From positions 19,450 through 38,220 of the forward strand of contig FR887336.1 in the NCBI GenBank assembly GCA_000436755.1: a DNA stretch of 18,771 nucleotides, given 5' to 3'. The position numbers were made by a program, and so were the translations under genes. Numbering within the stretch: position 1 is the stretch's first letter; the number at the start of each line of letters is the position of its first letter. Below are positions 6,717-14,706 of the stretch, in pieces. The DNA is from Clostridium sp. CAG:253. GTDB taxonomy: Bacteria; Bacillota; Clostridia; Lachnospirales; Lachnospiraceae. Under the pieces are notes generated by a model that did no database searches, had not been told where the DNA came from, and saw only the letters and a program-made list of their open reading frames with translations.

Positions 6717-6902
6717 ATCATCATGGCGATTGATATTGTTGGTACATGGTGCATCGGAATCCCATTGTGTCTGCTTGCAGCATATATATTTAAATGGGAT
6801 ATTGTGGGGGTGTATACGCTGCTTACCACGGAAGAAATATTCAGGCTTGTTGTATCGTTAATTATTTTTAAGAGGCGTAAATGGATGATTAGTTTATCAT
6901 AA
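6702..6902 (+). pseudogene. C-terminal remnant of a MATE efflux transporter
   Basis: From about 6702 one frame encodes GGNTKIIMAIDIVGTWCIGIP, two hydrophobic helices and a basic end FKRRKWM before TAA (6900-6902). This is the typical last ~65 residues of Clostridia MATE-family multidrug/Na+ antiporters, which are normally about 450 aa. The rest of the transporter is absent. Its 5' end is joined to the lacI remnant in a different frame. No ribosome site matches an internal start, so it is not expected to be expressed as a transporter. Confidence 0.8.
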
Positions 6903-6905
6903 CCT

Positions 6906-8399
6906 TTAATTTAAAGATACCGGATCCTGTTTGGACAATAAGACCACACTCTCCACATGAAAACTTCCGCCAAACATATCGCAGGCTCTGACTCTTTTCA
7001 CCTCATATCCTTTATCCGTAAGTACCTTTACATCCCTTGCAAGCGTTCCCGGGTCACAGCTTACATAAACTATCCTCGATGGTGCCATCTTAACAACTGT
7101 ATCAAGCAGTTTCTCATCACAGCCTTTTCTTGGCGGATCAAGTGTTACTACATCTGCTCTCAGTCTGCCGCCACTCTTTTCATACTGCGTAGGAACAACA
7201 TCCTCTGCTGCCCCCACAAAAAACTCTGCATTTGTTATATTGTTTAACTTGGCATTCTGCTTTGCGTCCTCTATTGCCTGCGGTACTATCTCAACTCCGC
7301 ATACTTTCGCTGCCTCTCTCGCCATGAAAAGTGATATTGTTCCTATTCCGCAATACAAATCCCATACCACTTCGCCCTCTTTTATATCTGCAAATTCAAG
7401 AGCCGTCTGGTAAAGTTTTTTTGTCTGCTCAGGATTCACCTGATAAAACGAAAGCGGCGATATACGATATTTTATATCACCTATATAGTCCTCTATATAT
7501 GACTGTCCGTAAAGTGTCTCTACTTTTTCTCCCAAAATAACATTCGTATTTTCACGATTTATATTAACAGTGATGCTCTTTATCTCAAGGTTAATTCCAC
7601 AATTTTTTATCATTTCAACAAATTCTTCTGAATGCGGCAGCTTTTTGGCATTTATAACAAGACATACCATAACTTCACCGGTTGCTTTTCCTACCCTTGT
7701 AAGTATATGTCGTACTATCCCTCTGTTCTTCTTTTCGTCATATGCCGTAACATTATATTTCTTCATAAATTCAAGAACAGTTTCTACAATCTGTTTGTTA
7801 CATTCATGCTGTATAAGGCAGTCCGTCTGAGGTATAATGCTGTGTGTTCTTCCCGCATAAAACCCTGCAACAGGATTACCGTCTTTATCATACCCAACCG
7901 GAAATTGTGCTTTATTTCTGTAATGAACAGGTTTGTCCATCCTAAGAATAGGCTCCATTATTATCGGAGTCTTGCTTTCAGCAGTGTTTTCTGCATTTTG
8001 CTGTTCTTCCGCATTTTTATATTTCCTATATTTCTTCTCTGTGTAAACAGGAACACCGCCTATTCTTCTAAGACAGTTAGCTACTTTCTCTTCTTTCCAT
8101 GAAAGCTGCCTTTCGTATGAACAATGCTGCAACTGGCATCCTCCGCACTGCCTTGCCACCGGACATTCAGACTCAACTCTGTATTCAGACGGCTCTATTA
8201 TTTCAAGCATTCTCGCATATCCGTAATTTTTCTTCGTTTTCATAACTTTAACTCTTACTTTGTCTCCTATAAGAGCATCTTTTACAAAAAGTGTGTATCC
8301 GTCAATCTTACCTATTCCCTCCCCTGTACTGCCAAGGTCGGTAATCTCAAGCTCGAACTCGTCATTCTTATTACACACAATTTTTTTTTCCTTATTCAT
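6906..8399 (-). CDS. rlmD: 23S rRNA (uracil-C5)-methyltransferase, RlmD/RumA type
   Basis: A 497-aa SAM-dependent RNA m5U methyltransferase that modifies uridine in 23S rRNA (U1939 in E. coli for RlmD). The domains are an N-terminal TRAM domain (about 10-70, LGSTGEGIGK), a [4Fe-4S] cluster site (Cys79, Cys85, Cys88 in ECPVARQCGGC, plus Cys194), and a C-terminal Rossmann methyltransferase with DLYCGIGTISL (about 347), LDPPRKGCDE (about 420), the catalytic nucleophile Cys448 in VYVSCDPGTLARD, and the base Glu483 in HVESVVLL. A low-complexity insert rich in Glu/Asn/Gln (about 129-143) lies between the cluster and catalytic parts. Firmicutes often have two or more RlmD/RlmCD paralogues, so the exact site (U1939 and/or U747) is unsure. 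The ATG has AGAGG about 10 nt upstream. Confidence 0.93.
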   Translation of the reverse strand: MNKEKKIVCNKNDEFELEITDLGSTGEGIGKIDGYTLFVKDALIGDKVRVKVMKTKKNYGYARMLEIIEPSEYRVESECPVARQCGGCQLQHCSYERQLSWKEEKVANCLRRIGGVPVYTEKKYRKYKNAEEQQNAENTAESKTPIIMEPILRMDKPVHYRNKAQFPVGYDKDGNPVAGFYAGRTHSIIPQTDCLIQHECNKQIVETVLEFMKKYNVTAYDEKKNRGIVRHILTRVGKATGEVMVCLVINAKKLPHSEEFVEMIKNCGINLEIKSITVNINRENTNVILGEKVETLYGQSYIEDYIGDIKYRISPLSFYQVNPEQTKKLYQTALEFADIKEGEVVWDLYCGIGTISLFMAREAAKVCGVEIVPQAIEDAKQNAKLNNITNAEFFVGAAEDVVPTQYEKSGGRLRADVVTLDPPRKGCDEKLLDTVVKMAPSRIVYVSCDPGTLARDVKVLTDKGYEVKRVRACDMFGGSFHVESVVLLSKQDPVSLN

Positions 8400-8425
8400 A
8401 ATATTTTTTCCTCTATAAAACCTCT

Positions 8426-8512
8426 TTAAAATATCCGCAAAATATCAACAAAAGCCGACAAACCAATTATAAACAAAATAATCAGCTTCTCAGCTTTTTC
8501 TTTTTTAATCAT
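8426..8512 (-). CDS. Possible 28-aa membrane peptide between yhaM and rlmD
   Basis: The ATG overlaps the yhaM stop (ATGA arrangement). The frame gives 28 residues: a Lys-rich N-terminus MIKKEKAEK, then a hydrophobic helix LIILFIIGLSAFVDILRIF, then TAA just before the rlmD leader. Coupling to yhaM and the positive-then-hydrophobic layout favour a real small membrane peptide. The ribosome site is weak (AGAGAAA), and the region is AT-rich, so it may be spurious. The family was not recognised. Confidence 0.35.
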   Translation of the reverse strand: MIKKEKAEKLIILFIIGLSAFVDILRIF

Positions 8513-9468
8513 TTTCTCTTTGCCACACTACCTGTACTCTGTCTGATATTTGAATCGACAAATCTGTTGAAGCCAAGCCACTCCGTTGTCGGATTTGCCT
8601 TGTCATATATCTCAGTCATGGTTTCAAGTTTTGCGTCTGTATTGTCCGCAAAATTAAGTGCCATCGCCTCCGCTATAGCCGGTTTTTTGGGTGAACCATA
8701 TTCAAGTTCTCCGTGATGTGCAAGTATGCAATGTCGAAGCTCTGTTGCAAGCACAGGTGGGAATCCACTTATCTGACGTATCTTATTTCCGATAAGTTCA
8801 GCTCCCATAAATATGTGTCCCAGAAGCTGACCTTCATCCGTGTAATCATTCATCGGAAAATCTGATAATTCAGTGACTTTTCCTATATCATGAAAAATAG
8901 CTGCTGTGACAAGCAAGTCTCTGTCAAGTATAGGATAATTGTCTGCAAGAAATACACACATCTTTGTGACTGCAAGTGTATGCTGCAAAAGTCCTCCGAT
9001 AAATCCATGATGCACCGATTTTGCTGCCGAATGAACTTTAAATTCTTTTACAAAGTCCCTGTCATTTATAAAACACTCTTCCGTAAGCTGTCTAAGGTGC
9101 GGCTCTTTAATGGTAGCTATAATACCTTTAAGTTCCGAATACATCTCTTCAATATCATACTTTGTTGCAGGGATGTACTCCTTAGGGTCATATTCTCCCT
9201 CCTGCGCCTTTCTTATACGATTTATGTTTACCTGACGTGCACCCTGAAATGAAGTAACGGTACCATCCGTCATAATAAAATCCATACTCTCAAATTCTGC
9301 TATACCGGCATTTAACTCCCAGACTTTTCCGTCAATAGTTCCGGTTTTGTCCTGAAGAATCAGTGAATAATATGTTTTTCCTGCCTTAGTTTTTAATATC
9401 TGTTTGGATTTGCACAAATAAATCCCTGAAAATTTATTTCCCTCTTTATACTCTTCTAAATATGTCAT
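8509..9468 (-). CDS. yhaM: 3'-5' exoribonuclease YhaM family protein
   Basis: A 319-aa protein (B. subtilis YhaM is about 314 aa). An N-terminal OB-fold nucleic-acid-binding domain (about 10-90; KTYYSLILQDKTGTIDGKVW) is followed by an HD phosphohydrolase domain with His152/153, QHT (His163), FHDIGK (His193-Asp194), CILAHHG (His251/252) and Asp275 in FADNTDAKL. YhaM is a metal-dependent 3'-5' exonuclease in RNA turnover; the intact HD metal ligands predict activity. The ATG lies 2 nt before the stop of the upstream cheY-like gene, and its ribosome site (GAGG) is inside that gene's end, so translation is coupled. Confidence 0.92.
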   Translation of the reverse strand: MTYLEEYKEGNKFSGIYLCKSKQILKTKAGKTYYSLILQDKTGTIDGKVWELNAGIAEFESMDFIMTDGTVTSFQGARQVNINRIRKAQEGEYDPKEYIPATKYDIEEMYSELKGIIATIKEPHLRQLTEECFINDRDFVKEFKVHSAAKSVHHGFIGGLLQHTLAVTKMCVFLADNYPILDRDLLVTAAIFHDIGKVTELSDFPMNDYTDEGQLLGHIFMGAELIGNKIRQISGFPPVLATELRHCILAHHGELEYGSPKKPAIAEAMALNFADNTDAKLETMTEIYDKANPTTEWLGFNRFVDSNIRQSTGSVAKRK

Positions 9469-9469
9469 T

Positions 9470-9841
9470 TTATTCCTCGCCTAACTTTAATACTGCTTTT
9501 ACCGATTTAGCGACCTTAGCTGCCTCATAAGGTTTTATTATAAAATCTTTTGCCCCTGCTGTAATGGCATCCAAAACTTTTTCCTGATATCCCATTGATG
9601 AACACATGATAATCTTTGCATTGTCATCAATTTCCTTTATCCTGCCTACCGCTGTGATTCCATCCATTTTAGGCATCGTAATATCCATAATAACCAAATC
9701 CGGCGAATATATTTTATATTTTTCTATGGCATCTTCTCCGTCTCCTGCTTCTATATACTCGAAACCCAAAGCCATATCATCAAGAATCTTTTTTAACGAC
9801 ATACGCACAAATGCCGCATCATCTACTAAAAGTACTTTCAT
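9470..9841 (-). CDS. CheY-like single-domain response regulator
   Basis: A 123-aa stand-alone receiver domain. Seen: Asp7-Asp8, phosphoacceptor Asp53 in VIMDITMPKMDG, Ser81/Ser82 in IIMCSSMG, and Lys103 in DFIIKPY. No output domain is present. This fits CheY, which carries the chemotaxis phosphosignal to the flagellar motor, but stand-alone receivers with other roles look the same. AGGAGG precedes the ATG. It sits between sigK and yhaM rather than in a chemotaxis operon, although an MCP gene lies about 2.7 kb away on the same strand. Translation is coupled to yhaM. Confidence 0.85.
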   Translation of the reverse strand: MKVLLVDDAAFVRMSLKKILDDMALGFEYIEAGDGEDAIEKYKIYSPDLVIMDITMPKMDGITAVGRIKEIDDNAKIIMCSSMGYQEKVLDAITAGAKDFIIKPYEAAKVAKSVKAVLKLGEE

Positions 9842-9900
9842 TTATATATATCCTCCTAAATTTCTGCACAATATATTAAATATATTAGCACAAGAGCAGT

Positions 9901-10533
9901 TTATAAACAATCATTTTCATAACTTTTTCTCAGCTTCAAAAGTGCTGATTTTTCTATTCTCGATATATAAGACCTCGATATTCCGTATTCTGATGCTATC
10001 TCCCTCTGCGTCTTTATATCATATCCCTCTATTCCATATCTCTTTCTGATTATATCCTGCTCACGTCTGCTCAAAACACTTTCTATCTTATCAGTAAGCC
10101 TTCTGATTCTCTCATCCTGCGTAATCTTTTCTACAACATCATCATCTTCATATTCTATTACATCTATAAGATTTATTTCATTTCCTTCTTTATCGGAACC
10201 GATTGAATCATATAAATACACATTCTTTGAACTTTTCTTTTCCGTCCGGATATACATAAGAATTTCGTTTTCAATACATCTTGCACAATACGTTGCAAGT
10301 CTGATTTTTTTTGAACTGTCAAATGAATCAACGCCTTTTATCAAACCTATTGTCCCTATTGAAAGCAAATCATCAAGTTCTCTGTCAGATGTATTATATT
10401 TTTTCACTATATATGCGACTAAACGCAGGTTTTTTTCAATAAGAAGCTGTCTCGCACTCTTGTCTCCCGCCTGGTATCTTATGATGCATTCTTCCTCTTC
10501 TTTTGCACTCATTGGTTTTGGAAAGGATTGCAC
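9901..10533 (-). CDS. sigK: Sporulation sigma factor SigK, without a pro-sequence
   Basis: A 210-aa sigma-70-family protein. Region 2 contains NLRLVAYIVKKY, ELDDLLSIGTIGLIKGV and LATYCARCIENEILMYIR. The spacer has the SigK-like IGSDKEGNEINLIDVI. Region 4 contains REQDIIRKRYG and TQREIASEYGISRSYISRIE. It matches SigK better than SigE in the spacer and region 4. The start is taken as GTG at 10533, with GAGG 8 nt upstream. The GTG at 10542 overlaps that GAGG. The protein therefore begins MQSFPKPMS, which leaves no room for the ~20-residue inhibitory pro-peptide of Bacillus pro-SigK. It should drive late mother-cell sporulation genes (spore coat, mother-cell lysis). A SigK-like promoter precedes it. 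Confidence 0.88.
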   Translation of the reverse strand: MQSFPKPMSAKEEEECIIRYQAGDKSARQLLIEKNLRLVAYIVKKYNTSDRELDDLLSIGTIGLIKGVDSFDSSKKIRLATYCARCIENEILMYIRTEKKSSKNVYLYDSIGSDKEGNEINLIDVIEYEDDDVVEKITQDERIRRLTDKIESVLSRREQDIIRKRYGIEGYDIKTQREIASEYGISRSYISRIEKSALLKLRKSYENDCL

Positions 10534-10561
10534 CGCAAGCACCTCAAAATATTATCATTTA

Positions 10562-10590
10562 TATACTATGCTAAATAACAATACTTTGTG
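10562..10590 (-). promoter_or_regulatory. SigK/SigE-type promoter of sigK
   Basis: On the minus strand CACA (10590-10587), 16 nt and CATAGTATA (10570-10562) match the SigK consensus (mAC, 16-17 nt, CATAnnnTA). The start codon lies about 29 nt below the -10. A SigE -35 is not apparent. It fits autoregulation, known for sigK in Bacillus. Confidence 0.5.
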
Positions 10591-10621
10591 CATGACCACA
10601 TATTTTTTTCATATCACGTCT

Positions 10622-11578
10622 TTACAAAATAGTTATAATAATATAACCAATCATTGCAGCTACAATTTGCATTATAATAAATCTGAATACTACCTGTGTA
10701 TCTGACCATCCCTTATTTTTTCTTGCATGGTCATGAAGCGGTGTTCTCGTATTTACAAGTATTGAAATTTTGAGAAATCTCTTTAAAAATATCTTCACAA
10801 GTCCAAGTCCGCCGTCAACTATAAGCACAATTGCAAGTATTATGTAGCTTATAGGATGTCCTGTTTTCATTGCGATAATCGCAATATAAAAACCAAGTGC
10901 CCTCGAACCCGCATCCCCCATAAGCATACTGCTAGGCTTTGAATTAAAATACAGATATGCTAAAAGTGTTGCAACAAAAATAAAATCTGCAATTACATAA
11001 TAACCAAGTTCATTTGCAAATATTACCGTAAATGCTGAAATAACAACACAGCAAAGGCTTCCTGAAAGCCCGTCCACTCCATCTGTACAGTTTGTTACAT
11101 TGATTGAAACCCAGATAAGAATTATTCCGAGTACAAAATAAACCGGTACCGGAAGCTCAAATACATTACTTCCTATATGGATTGTTGAATTGTTGAAATT
11201 TAAAAATGTCCACATTGTAACAATTGACAAAACAAGGTCAATTGCACCTTTTTTATAATCCTGCCACGGTGTCTCTGCGGCATCGTCAAGATATCCGCTT
11301 AACATGATTGCAAATAACAATATGCAATATATGATAAACTCTCTTGTTATAGGCATAAAAAGCAATGAGCATATAATAAATGCTATTACAAATGTAAGTC
11401 CAACACCTCTTGTTTTTCCTTTTGACAAGGCACCGTTTACTGCAAATTCCCTGCCCTGATCTACCGGAAGAAACGGGAATGGAAATTTAAGACAGATAAA
11501 TGTCAGCAAAAACGCTGCAAGAATACCTATCATTGTTATCTGATTTGGATTTAAGCAACCGCTTAATATATTGTACAT
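10622..11578 (-). CDS. MraY-like phospho-N-acetylmuramoyl-pentapeptide transferase family protein
   Basis: A 318-aa polytopic membrane protein of the MraY/WecA/TagO polyprenyl-phosphate HexNAc-1-phosphate transferase family. Seen: a loop with GKTRGVGLT (cf. PTMGG of MraY), the Asp pair in GYLDDAAETPW, NCTDGVDGLSG, the catalytic-region Asp in LMGDAGSRALGF, and TPLHDHARKNKGWSDTQVVFRF in place of MraY's PIHHHYELKGW. It is about 40 aa shorter than E. coli MraY. It could be the cell's lipid I synthase or a paralogue acting on another nucleotide sugar. The HHH motif reads HDH, so its role is not certain. The start at 11578 is chosen because GGAGG lies 8 nt upstream; the frame is open to an ATG at 11599, which lies upstream of that GGAGG. 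Confidence 0.8.
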   Translation of the reverse strand: MYNILSGCLNPNQITMIGILAAFLLTFICLKFPFPFLPVDQGREFAVNGALSKGKTRGVGLTFVIAFIICSLLFMPITREFIIYCILLFAIMLSGYLDDAAETPWQDYKKGAIDLVLSIVTMWTFLNFNNSTIHIGSNVFELPVPVYFVLGIILIWVSINVTNCTDGVDGLSGSLCCVVISAFTVIFANELGYYVIADFIFVATLLAYLYFNSKPSSMLMGDAGSRALGFYIAIIAMKTGHPISYIILAIVLIVDGGLGLVKIFLKRFLKISILVNTRTPLHDHARKNKGWSDTQVVFRFIIMQIVAAMIGYIIITIL

Positions 11579-11611
11579 AACTTGTTCCTCCATATTCATG
11601 CTTATGATTTA

Positions 11612-11640
11612 TTACTGTCCACACCTTTTTTGCACAGTAA
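11612..11640 (-). other. Leader hairpin upstream of the MraY-like gene
   Basis: Perfect 7-bp arms TTACTGT/ACAGTAA with a 15-nt loop lie in the predicted 5' leader, between the promoter (11673-11701) and the GGAGG. No U-tract follows, so it is not a terminator. It may be a leader structure or an operator dyad. Confidence 0.4.
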
Positions 11641-11672
11641 CTTTGATTTATCATTTTTTTGACGCACAGACA

Positions 11673-11701
11673 ATTATACATCCCACAGACTTTTATTACA
11701 A
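11673..11701 (-). promoter_or_regulatory. Sigma-A promoter of the MraY-like gene
   Basis: On the minus strand TTGTAA (11701-11696), 17 nt and a perfect TATAAT (11678-11673). The start point would be near 11666, giving a leader of about 88 nt. This makes the gene a separate unit from the methyltransferase ending at 11725. Confidence 0.75.
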
Positions 11702-11724
11702 GACCGATTCAGCTTTATTTATTT

Positions 11725-12513
11725 CTATAAGTTCTTTTTTTCCAAAATATCTACCGTATGTGCTCCCGCACCTACAAGTTCCTGTCTCTCGCAGGTTGCC
11801 AGATGATACTCTACAAAAAGCTTAAATGTTTCCTCATCCATCGCATTTAAAACCGGTCTCATCAAATCCGCCTGACCGTCTGCCGAAATAAGCTTTATCC
11901 TTTTCAAGTCTGCTGCATCACGCACTTTATCTATATCTTCTATTCTTACATAATCGTACAAATCTTTCGGCTCAGGAATACAGTGAAAATCTTTTGTAAC
12001 TTTTCCTGCCTCAACCACTTCCTTTATGTGGTTTTGTTTAAATCCGTATGTAAGGATGCTGTACTCATTCATGCAATATGCAACAAGTATCTTTCCTCCC
12101 GGTTTTGTAACTCTTTTCGCCTCATTTAACGCTTTTATCTTGTCATCAAAACCAAACAGATGATACATCGGTCCAAACAAGAGTGTAACATCAAAGGTAT
12201 TATCCGCAAGTTTTGAAAGTTTTAATGCATTACCCTGCATCGCTTTTACCGCGCTTTTTTTCGATTTCAGTATTCCAAGATTATATTTGACAAGTTCAAC
12301 TGCTGTCACATCATGGCCTTCATTTGCAAGTGCAACGGAATATCTTCCCGTTCCTGCACCTATATCAAGTATTTTTACACATTTCCTGTCACCTATACAT
12401 TCATGAATATATTTCATTGATGTAATAAATTCCACCTGTCCGTGCCGCCTTGTCAGTCTTTTATCCTCATTAAATTTGTTATAATATTTTTCCAAATCTG
12501 TCATTTCTTTCAC
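11725..12513 (-). CDS. Class I SAM-dependent methyltransferase
   Basis: A 262-aa Rossmann-fold methyltransferase. Motif I is ILDIGAGTGRYSVAL (about residues 45-59), with acidic VTAVEL closing the SAM ribose site about 20 residues later. The post-motif region is FDVTLLFGPMYHLF and motif III is KPGGKILVAYC. Methyltransf_11/25-type domains cover the first ~150 residues; the C-terminal ~100 residues include RQELVGAGAHTVDIL near the end. The substrate (small molecule, lipid or protein) cannot be told. The start is GTG at 12513, with GGAGG 7 nt upstream. It begins 25 nt after the MCP gene, so the two are probably co-transcribed. Whether it has any link to chemotaxis is unknown, and it lacks CheR features. 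Confidence 0.85.
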   Translation of the reverse strand: MKEMTDLEKYYNKFNEDKRLTRRHGQVEFITSMKYIHECIGDRKCVKILDIGAGTGRYSVALANEGHDVTAVELVKYNLGILKSKKSAVKAMQGNALKLSKLADNTFDVTLLFGPMYHLFGFDDKIKALNEAKRVTKPGGKILVAYCMNEYSILTYGFKQNHIKEVVEAGKVTKDFHCIPEPKDLYDYVRIEDIDKVRDAADLKRIKLISADGQADLMRPVLNAMDEETFKLFVEYHLATCERQELVGAGAHTVDILEKKNL

Positions 12514-12538
12514 AGATAAACCTCCGTCTGAATATAAA

Positions 12539-14458
12539 TCAATCTGCTTTAAATCTTTCCGTCATTTCTTTAAGTGATATTGCCTGACCGGATAAAACCT
12601 CTGTAGACGCAGCCGTCTGTTCTGCTGTTGCTGTATTTGCCTGCACGACATCTGATATATTTTCAATTTCACATTTAATATTATTTGCATTTTTTGTCTG
12701 TATTTCATTATCTTTTGAAATTTCTTTAAATGCTCCTGCAATTTTTTCGGAATCATCAACAATATTTTTAAATGTCTCAGAAGTCACAACCGCATATTCC
12801 TTTGCACCTGAAATACCATTAAGACATTTTTCAATAAGTCCGGCAGTTTTCTTTGATGCTTCACTGCTTTTTGCTGCCAATGTTCCTATCTCCTGTGCCA
12901 CAACTGCAAAACCTTTTCCTGTATCTCCTGCACGCGCAGCTTCCACTGAAGCATTAAGTGATAATATATTTGTCTGAAACGCAATTGAATCTATTGTTTT
13001 TACAATCTTTTTAATATCCTCAGACATTTCCTCTACTTCTTTCACAACACTTAATAATGCATGCATTTTATCATCACCATCTTTTATTTCAATGTCAAGA
13101 TTTAAAAGACTTTCATTTACAACATTGACCTTCTGTGAGTTTCTATTGATACTTTCAACAACATTGTCAACATCTGCAACCAGCTTCTGTAAAGACGCGG
13201 CCTGCGCTACTGTTCCATCTGAAACCATGCCTGCCGCCTGTGCAAGCTGTCTTGAACCACCTTCAACATTCACCGACGATGTCTGTATATTTATTATCAT
13301 ATTTTTCAAAATAGACTTAATCGAATTTATTGAAACCGCAAGATTATTAAATTCACCCGGATATTCTTTCATGTCTGCTGCCGTAAGATCATAAGCTGCC
13401 ATACTTTCAAGTATATAGGCCGCTTCTCCAAGTATTTGCGACAATGTATTTGTTAATGAAGCTGCACTATTCTGAAGAATACCAAGTTCATCTTTTCTTC
13501 CTGTTTTCTCTATGTGTTTTGATAAATCTCCATCTGCCATGCCTGAAAGAACATTTTTCACTCTTATGATAGGTCTGCTGATACTTCTTGCTATAAAAGC
13601 AGCTGCCAATATTGCTATAATTAACGCAAATATGTCACTTATAACAAGTCTCTTTACAAACATAAGCACCTCTGACTCATATGCCGTTGTCGGAGAAACC
13701 ATCACCACACGCCAATTATCAGTATTTCCTATTTTAGAATATCCGCAAATATATTTTTTGGAATCAATTTCATAGGTAAAACCTCCATTATCTGAGTTAC
13801 TGCTGCTTTTTGTCAACTCATCCGGAACATTGCCCATATATTCTTCATTCATAATATATTTTGAATTTTTATGAGCAATCACATTATTTTTTTCATCAAG
13901 AATATATGCAAAGCTTCCGTCTCCTACTGATATATGCTTTACCATATCATTCATAAAATCAACATCAATTCTAAAATATACAACTCCAACTATCCTGCCT
14001 GATGAAATACGAGGAGCAGCTATACTAAGTCCGTAAGTTCCCGTATATTTGCTCAATGTAACATCTGAAATATTTGTTTTTCCCTGTAAGGCCTTTTTTA
14101 CATAACTTCTGTCACTGAAATCAGTTCCGTCTTTAATGCTGATTCCTTTTTCATTTAATACATTCCCACTTGTAAAACCATATTGCTTTGCCAGCTGCTC
14201 TACCTTGGATACTCTTGCTTCATCCGGAACATTTCCAGTCAGTATCATGTCTTTGCCCGATGCCGCAGCAATATTTTTATAAGTATTTAATAATACCTCC
14301 AAATCATCTGATGTTGTCTTTGCTGCCGATTTTGAATTTTTTCTGACAAGTTCAATTGTAGAATTATAACTGTACATGCAAGACTCAGTACCTATTACAT
14401 ATACAAGCAGTATAATTATAATGCTAAATATAATCCCGATTTTAGTGCTTAATTTCAT
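12539..14458 (-). CDS. Methyl-accepting chemotaxis protein with dCache-like sensor
   Basis: A 639-aa transmembrane chemoreceptor. TM1 spans about 7-29; the external Cache-type domain spans about 30-265, with the Cache-like [12 protein letters not shown] and [15 protein letters not shown]2 spans about 270-293; HAMP about 295-345; and a cytoplasmic signalling domain with the conserved hairpin tip [18 protein letters not shown] followed by [11 protein letters not shown]. It senses a small external ligand (amino acid or organic acid is usual for dCache) and controls a CheA/CheW complex. No CheA, CheW or flagellar genes are in the window. AAGGGG lies about 7 nt before the ATG. It is followed by the methyltransferase gene. 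Confidence 0.93.
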   Translation of the reverse strand: MKLSTKIGIIFSIIIILLVYVIGTESCMYSYNSTIELVRKNSKSAAKTTSDDLEVLLNTYKNIAAASGKDMILTGNVPDEARVSKVEQLAKQYGFTSGNVLNEKGISIKDGTDFSDRSYVKKALQGKTNISDVTLSKYTGTYGLSIAAPRISSGRIVGVVYFRIDVDFMNDMVKHISVGDGSFAYILDEKNNVIAHKNSKYIMNEEYMGNVPDELTKSSSNSDNGGFTYEIDSKKYICGYSKIGNTDNWRVVMVSPTTAYESEVLMFVKRLVISDIFALIIAILAAAFIARSISRPIIRVKNVLSGMADGDLSKHIEKTGRKDELGILQNSAASLTNTLSQILGEAAYILESMAAYDLTAADMKEYPGEFNNLAVSINSIKSILKNMIINIQTSSVNVEGGSRQLAQAAGMVSDGTVAQAASLQKLVADVDNVVESINRNSQKVNVVNESLLNLDIEIKDGDDKMHALLSVVKEVEEMSEDIKKIVKTIDSIAFQTNILSLNASVEAARAGDTGKGFAVVAQEIGTLAAKSSEASKKTAGLIEKCLNGISGAKEYAVVTSETFKNIVDDSEKIAGAFKEISKDNEIQTKNANNIKCEIENISDVVQANTATAEQTAASTEVLSGQAISLKEMTERFKAD

Positions 14459-14488
14459 TTATTTATCCCCTTTCTGTACATAAAACAT

Positions 14489-14506
14489 CTGTTTTCTCCC
14501 AAACAG
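14489..14506. other. Small hairpin in the MCP leader
   Basis: CTGTTT and AAACAG, 6-bp arms with a 6-nt loop, lie about 30 nt before the MCP start. A second TATAAT on the minus strand (14519-14514) sits just upstream. It may be a leader hairpin or operator. Confidence 0.3.
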
Positions 14507-14543
14507 TACACTCATTATATCTGTACTTTTCTCTGCATAATTC

Positions 14544-14572
14544 ATTATATAGTAAATAATATTTTATTACAA
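14544..14572 (-). promoter_or_regulatory. Sigma-A promoter of the MCP gene
   Basis: On the minus strand TTGTAA (14572-14567), 17 nt and TATAAT (14549-14544), the same hexamers and spacing as the MraY-like promoter. No SigD-type motif (TAAA, then GCCGATAA) is visible, so the gene looks vegetatively expressed. Confidence 0.65.
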
Positions 14573-14595
14573 ACAATTTTAAAAATCACACATAA

Positions 14596-14628
14596 TTTAA
14601 GTTTCATTTTAAGTTCGTGTTTTATTAT
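14596..14628 (+). promoter_or_regulatory. Direct repeats and -10 region of the beta-helix operon
   Basis: TTTAAGTT occurs at 14596-14603 and 14608-14615 (12-bp period). TATTAT at 14623-14628 is a plausible -10. The -35 position (about 14600-14605, AGTTTC) is non-consensus and lies under the repeats, as at promoters activated by OmpR-type regulators. The response regulator in this operon is a natural candidate. A further direct repeat CAAATATTT (14651-14659, 14664-14672) lies in the leader. Confidence 0.4.
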
Positions 14629-14706
14629 GCAGATGTAAACAAAAACAAAGCAAATATTTAAAACAAATATTTTTAAAAGTAAGTAATATGAAAGGTTGTG
14701 ATTTTT

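Noticed and set aside
6900..6920. Palindrome CTTTAATTTAAAG at the end of rlmD as a terminator
   Set aside because: It is AT-only apart from the ends, includes the stop codon and has no U-tract, so it is a very weak hairpin.
7570..8102. Plus-strand open frames up to 156 aa opposite rlmD
   Set aside because: They are the antisense of a clearly coding gene, with Phe/Ile/Tyr-rich translation, no ribosome site and no family resemblance.
9901..10533. Assignment as SigE rather than SigK
   Set aside because: The spacer KEGNEINLIDVI and region 4 TQREIASEYGISRSY fit SigK better, and no SigE-type N-terminal extension is present.
14489..14572. A SigD (flagellar) promoter for the MCP gene
   Set aside because: No TAAA/GCCGATAA pair was found; a TTGTAA-17-TATAAT sigma-A promoter explains the region.
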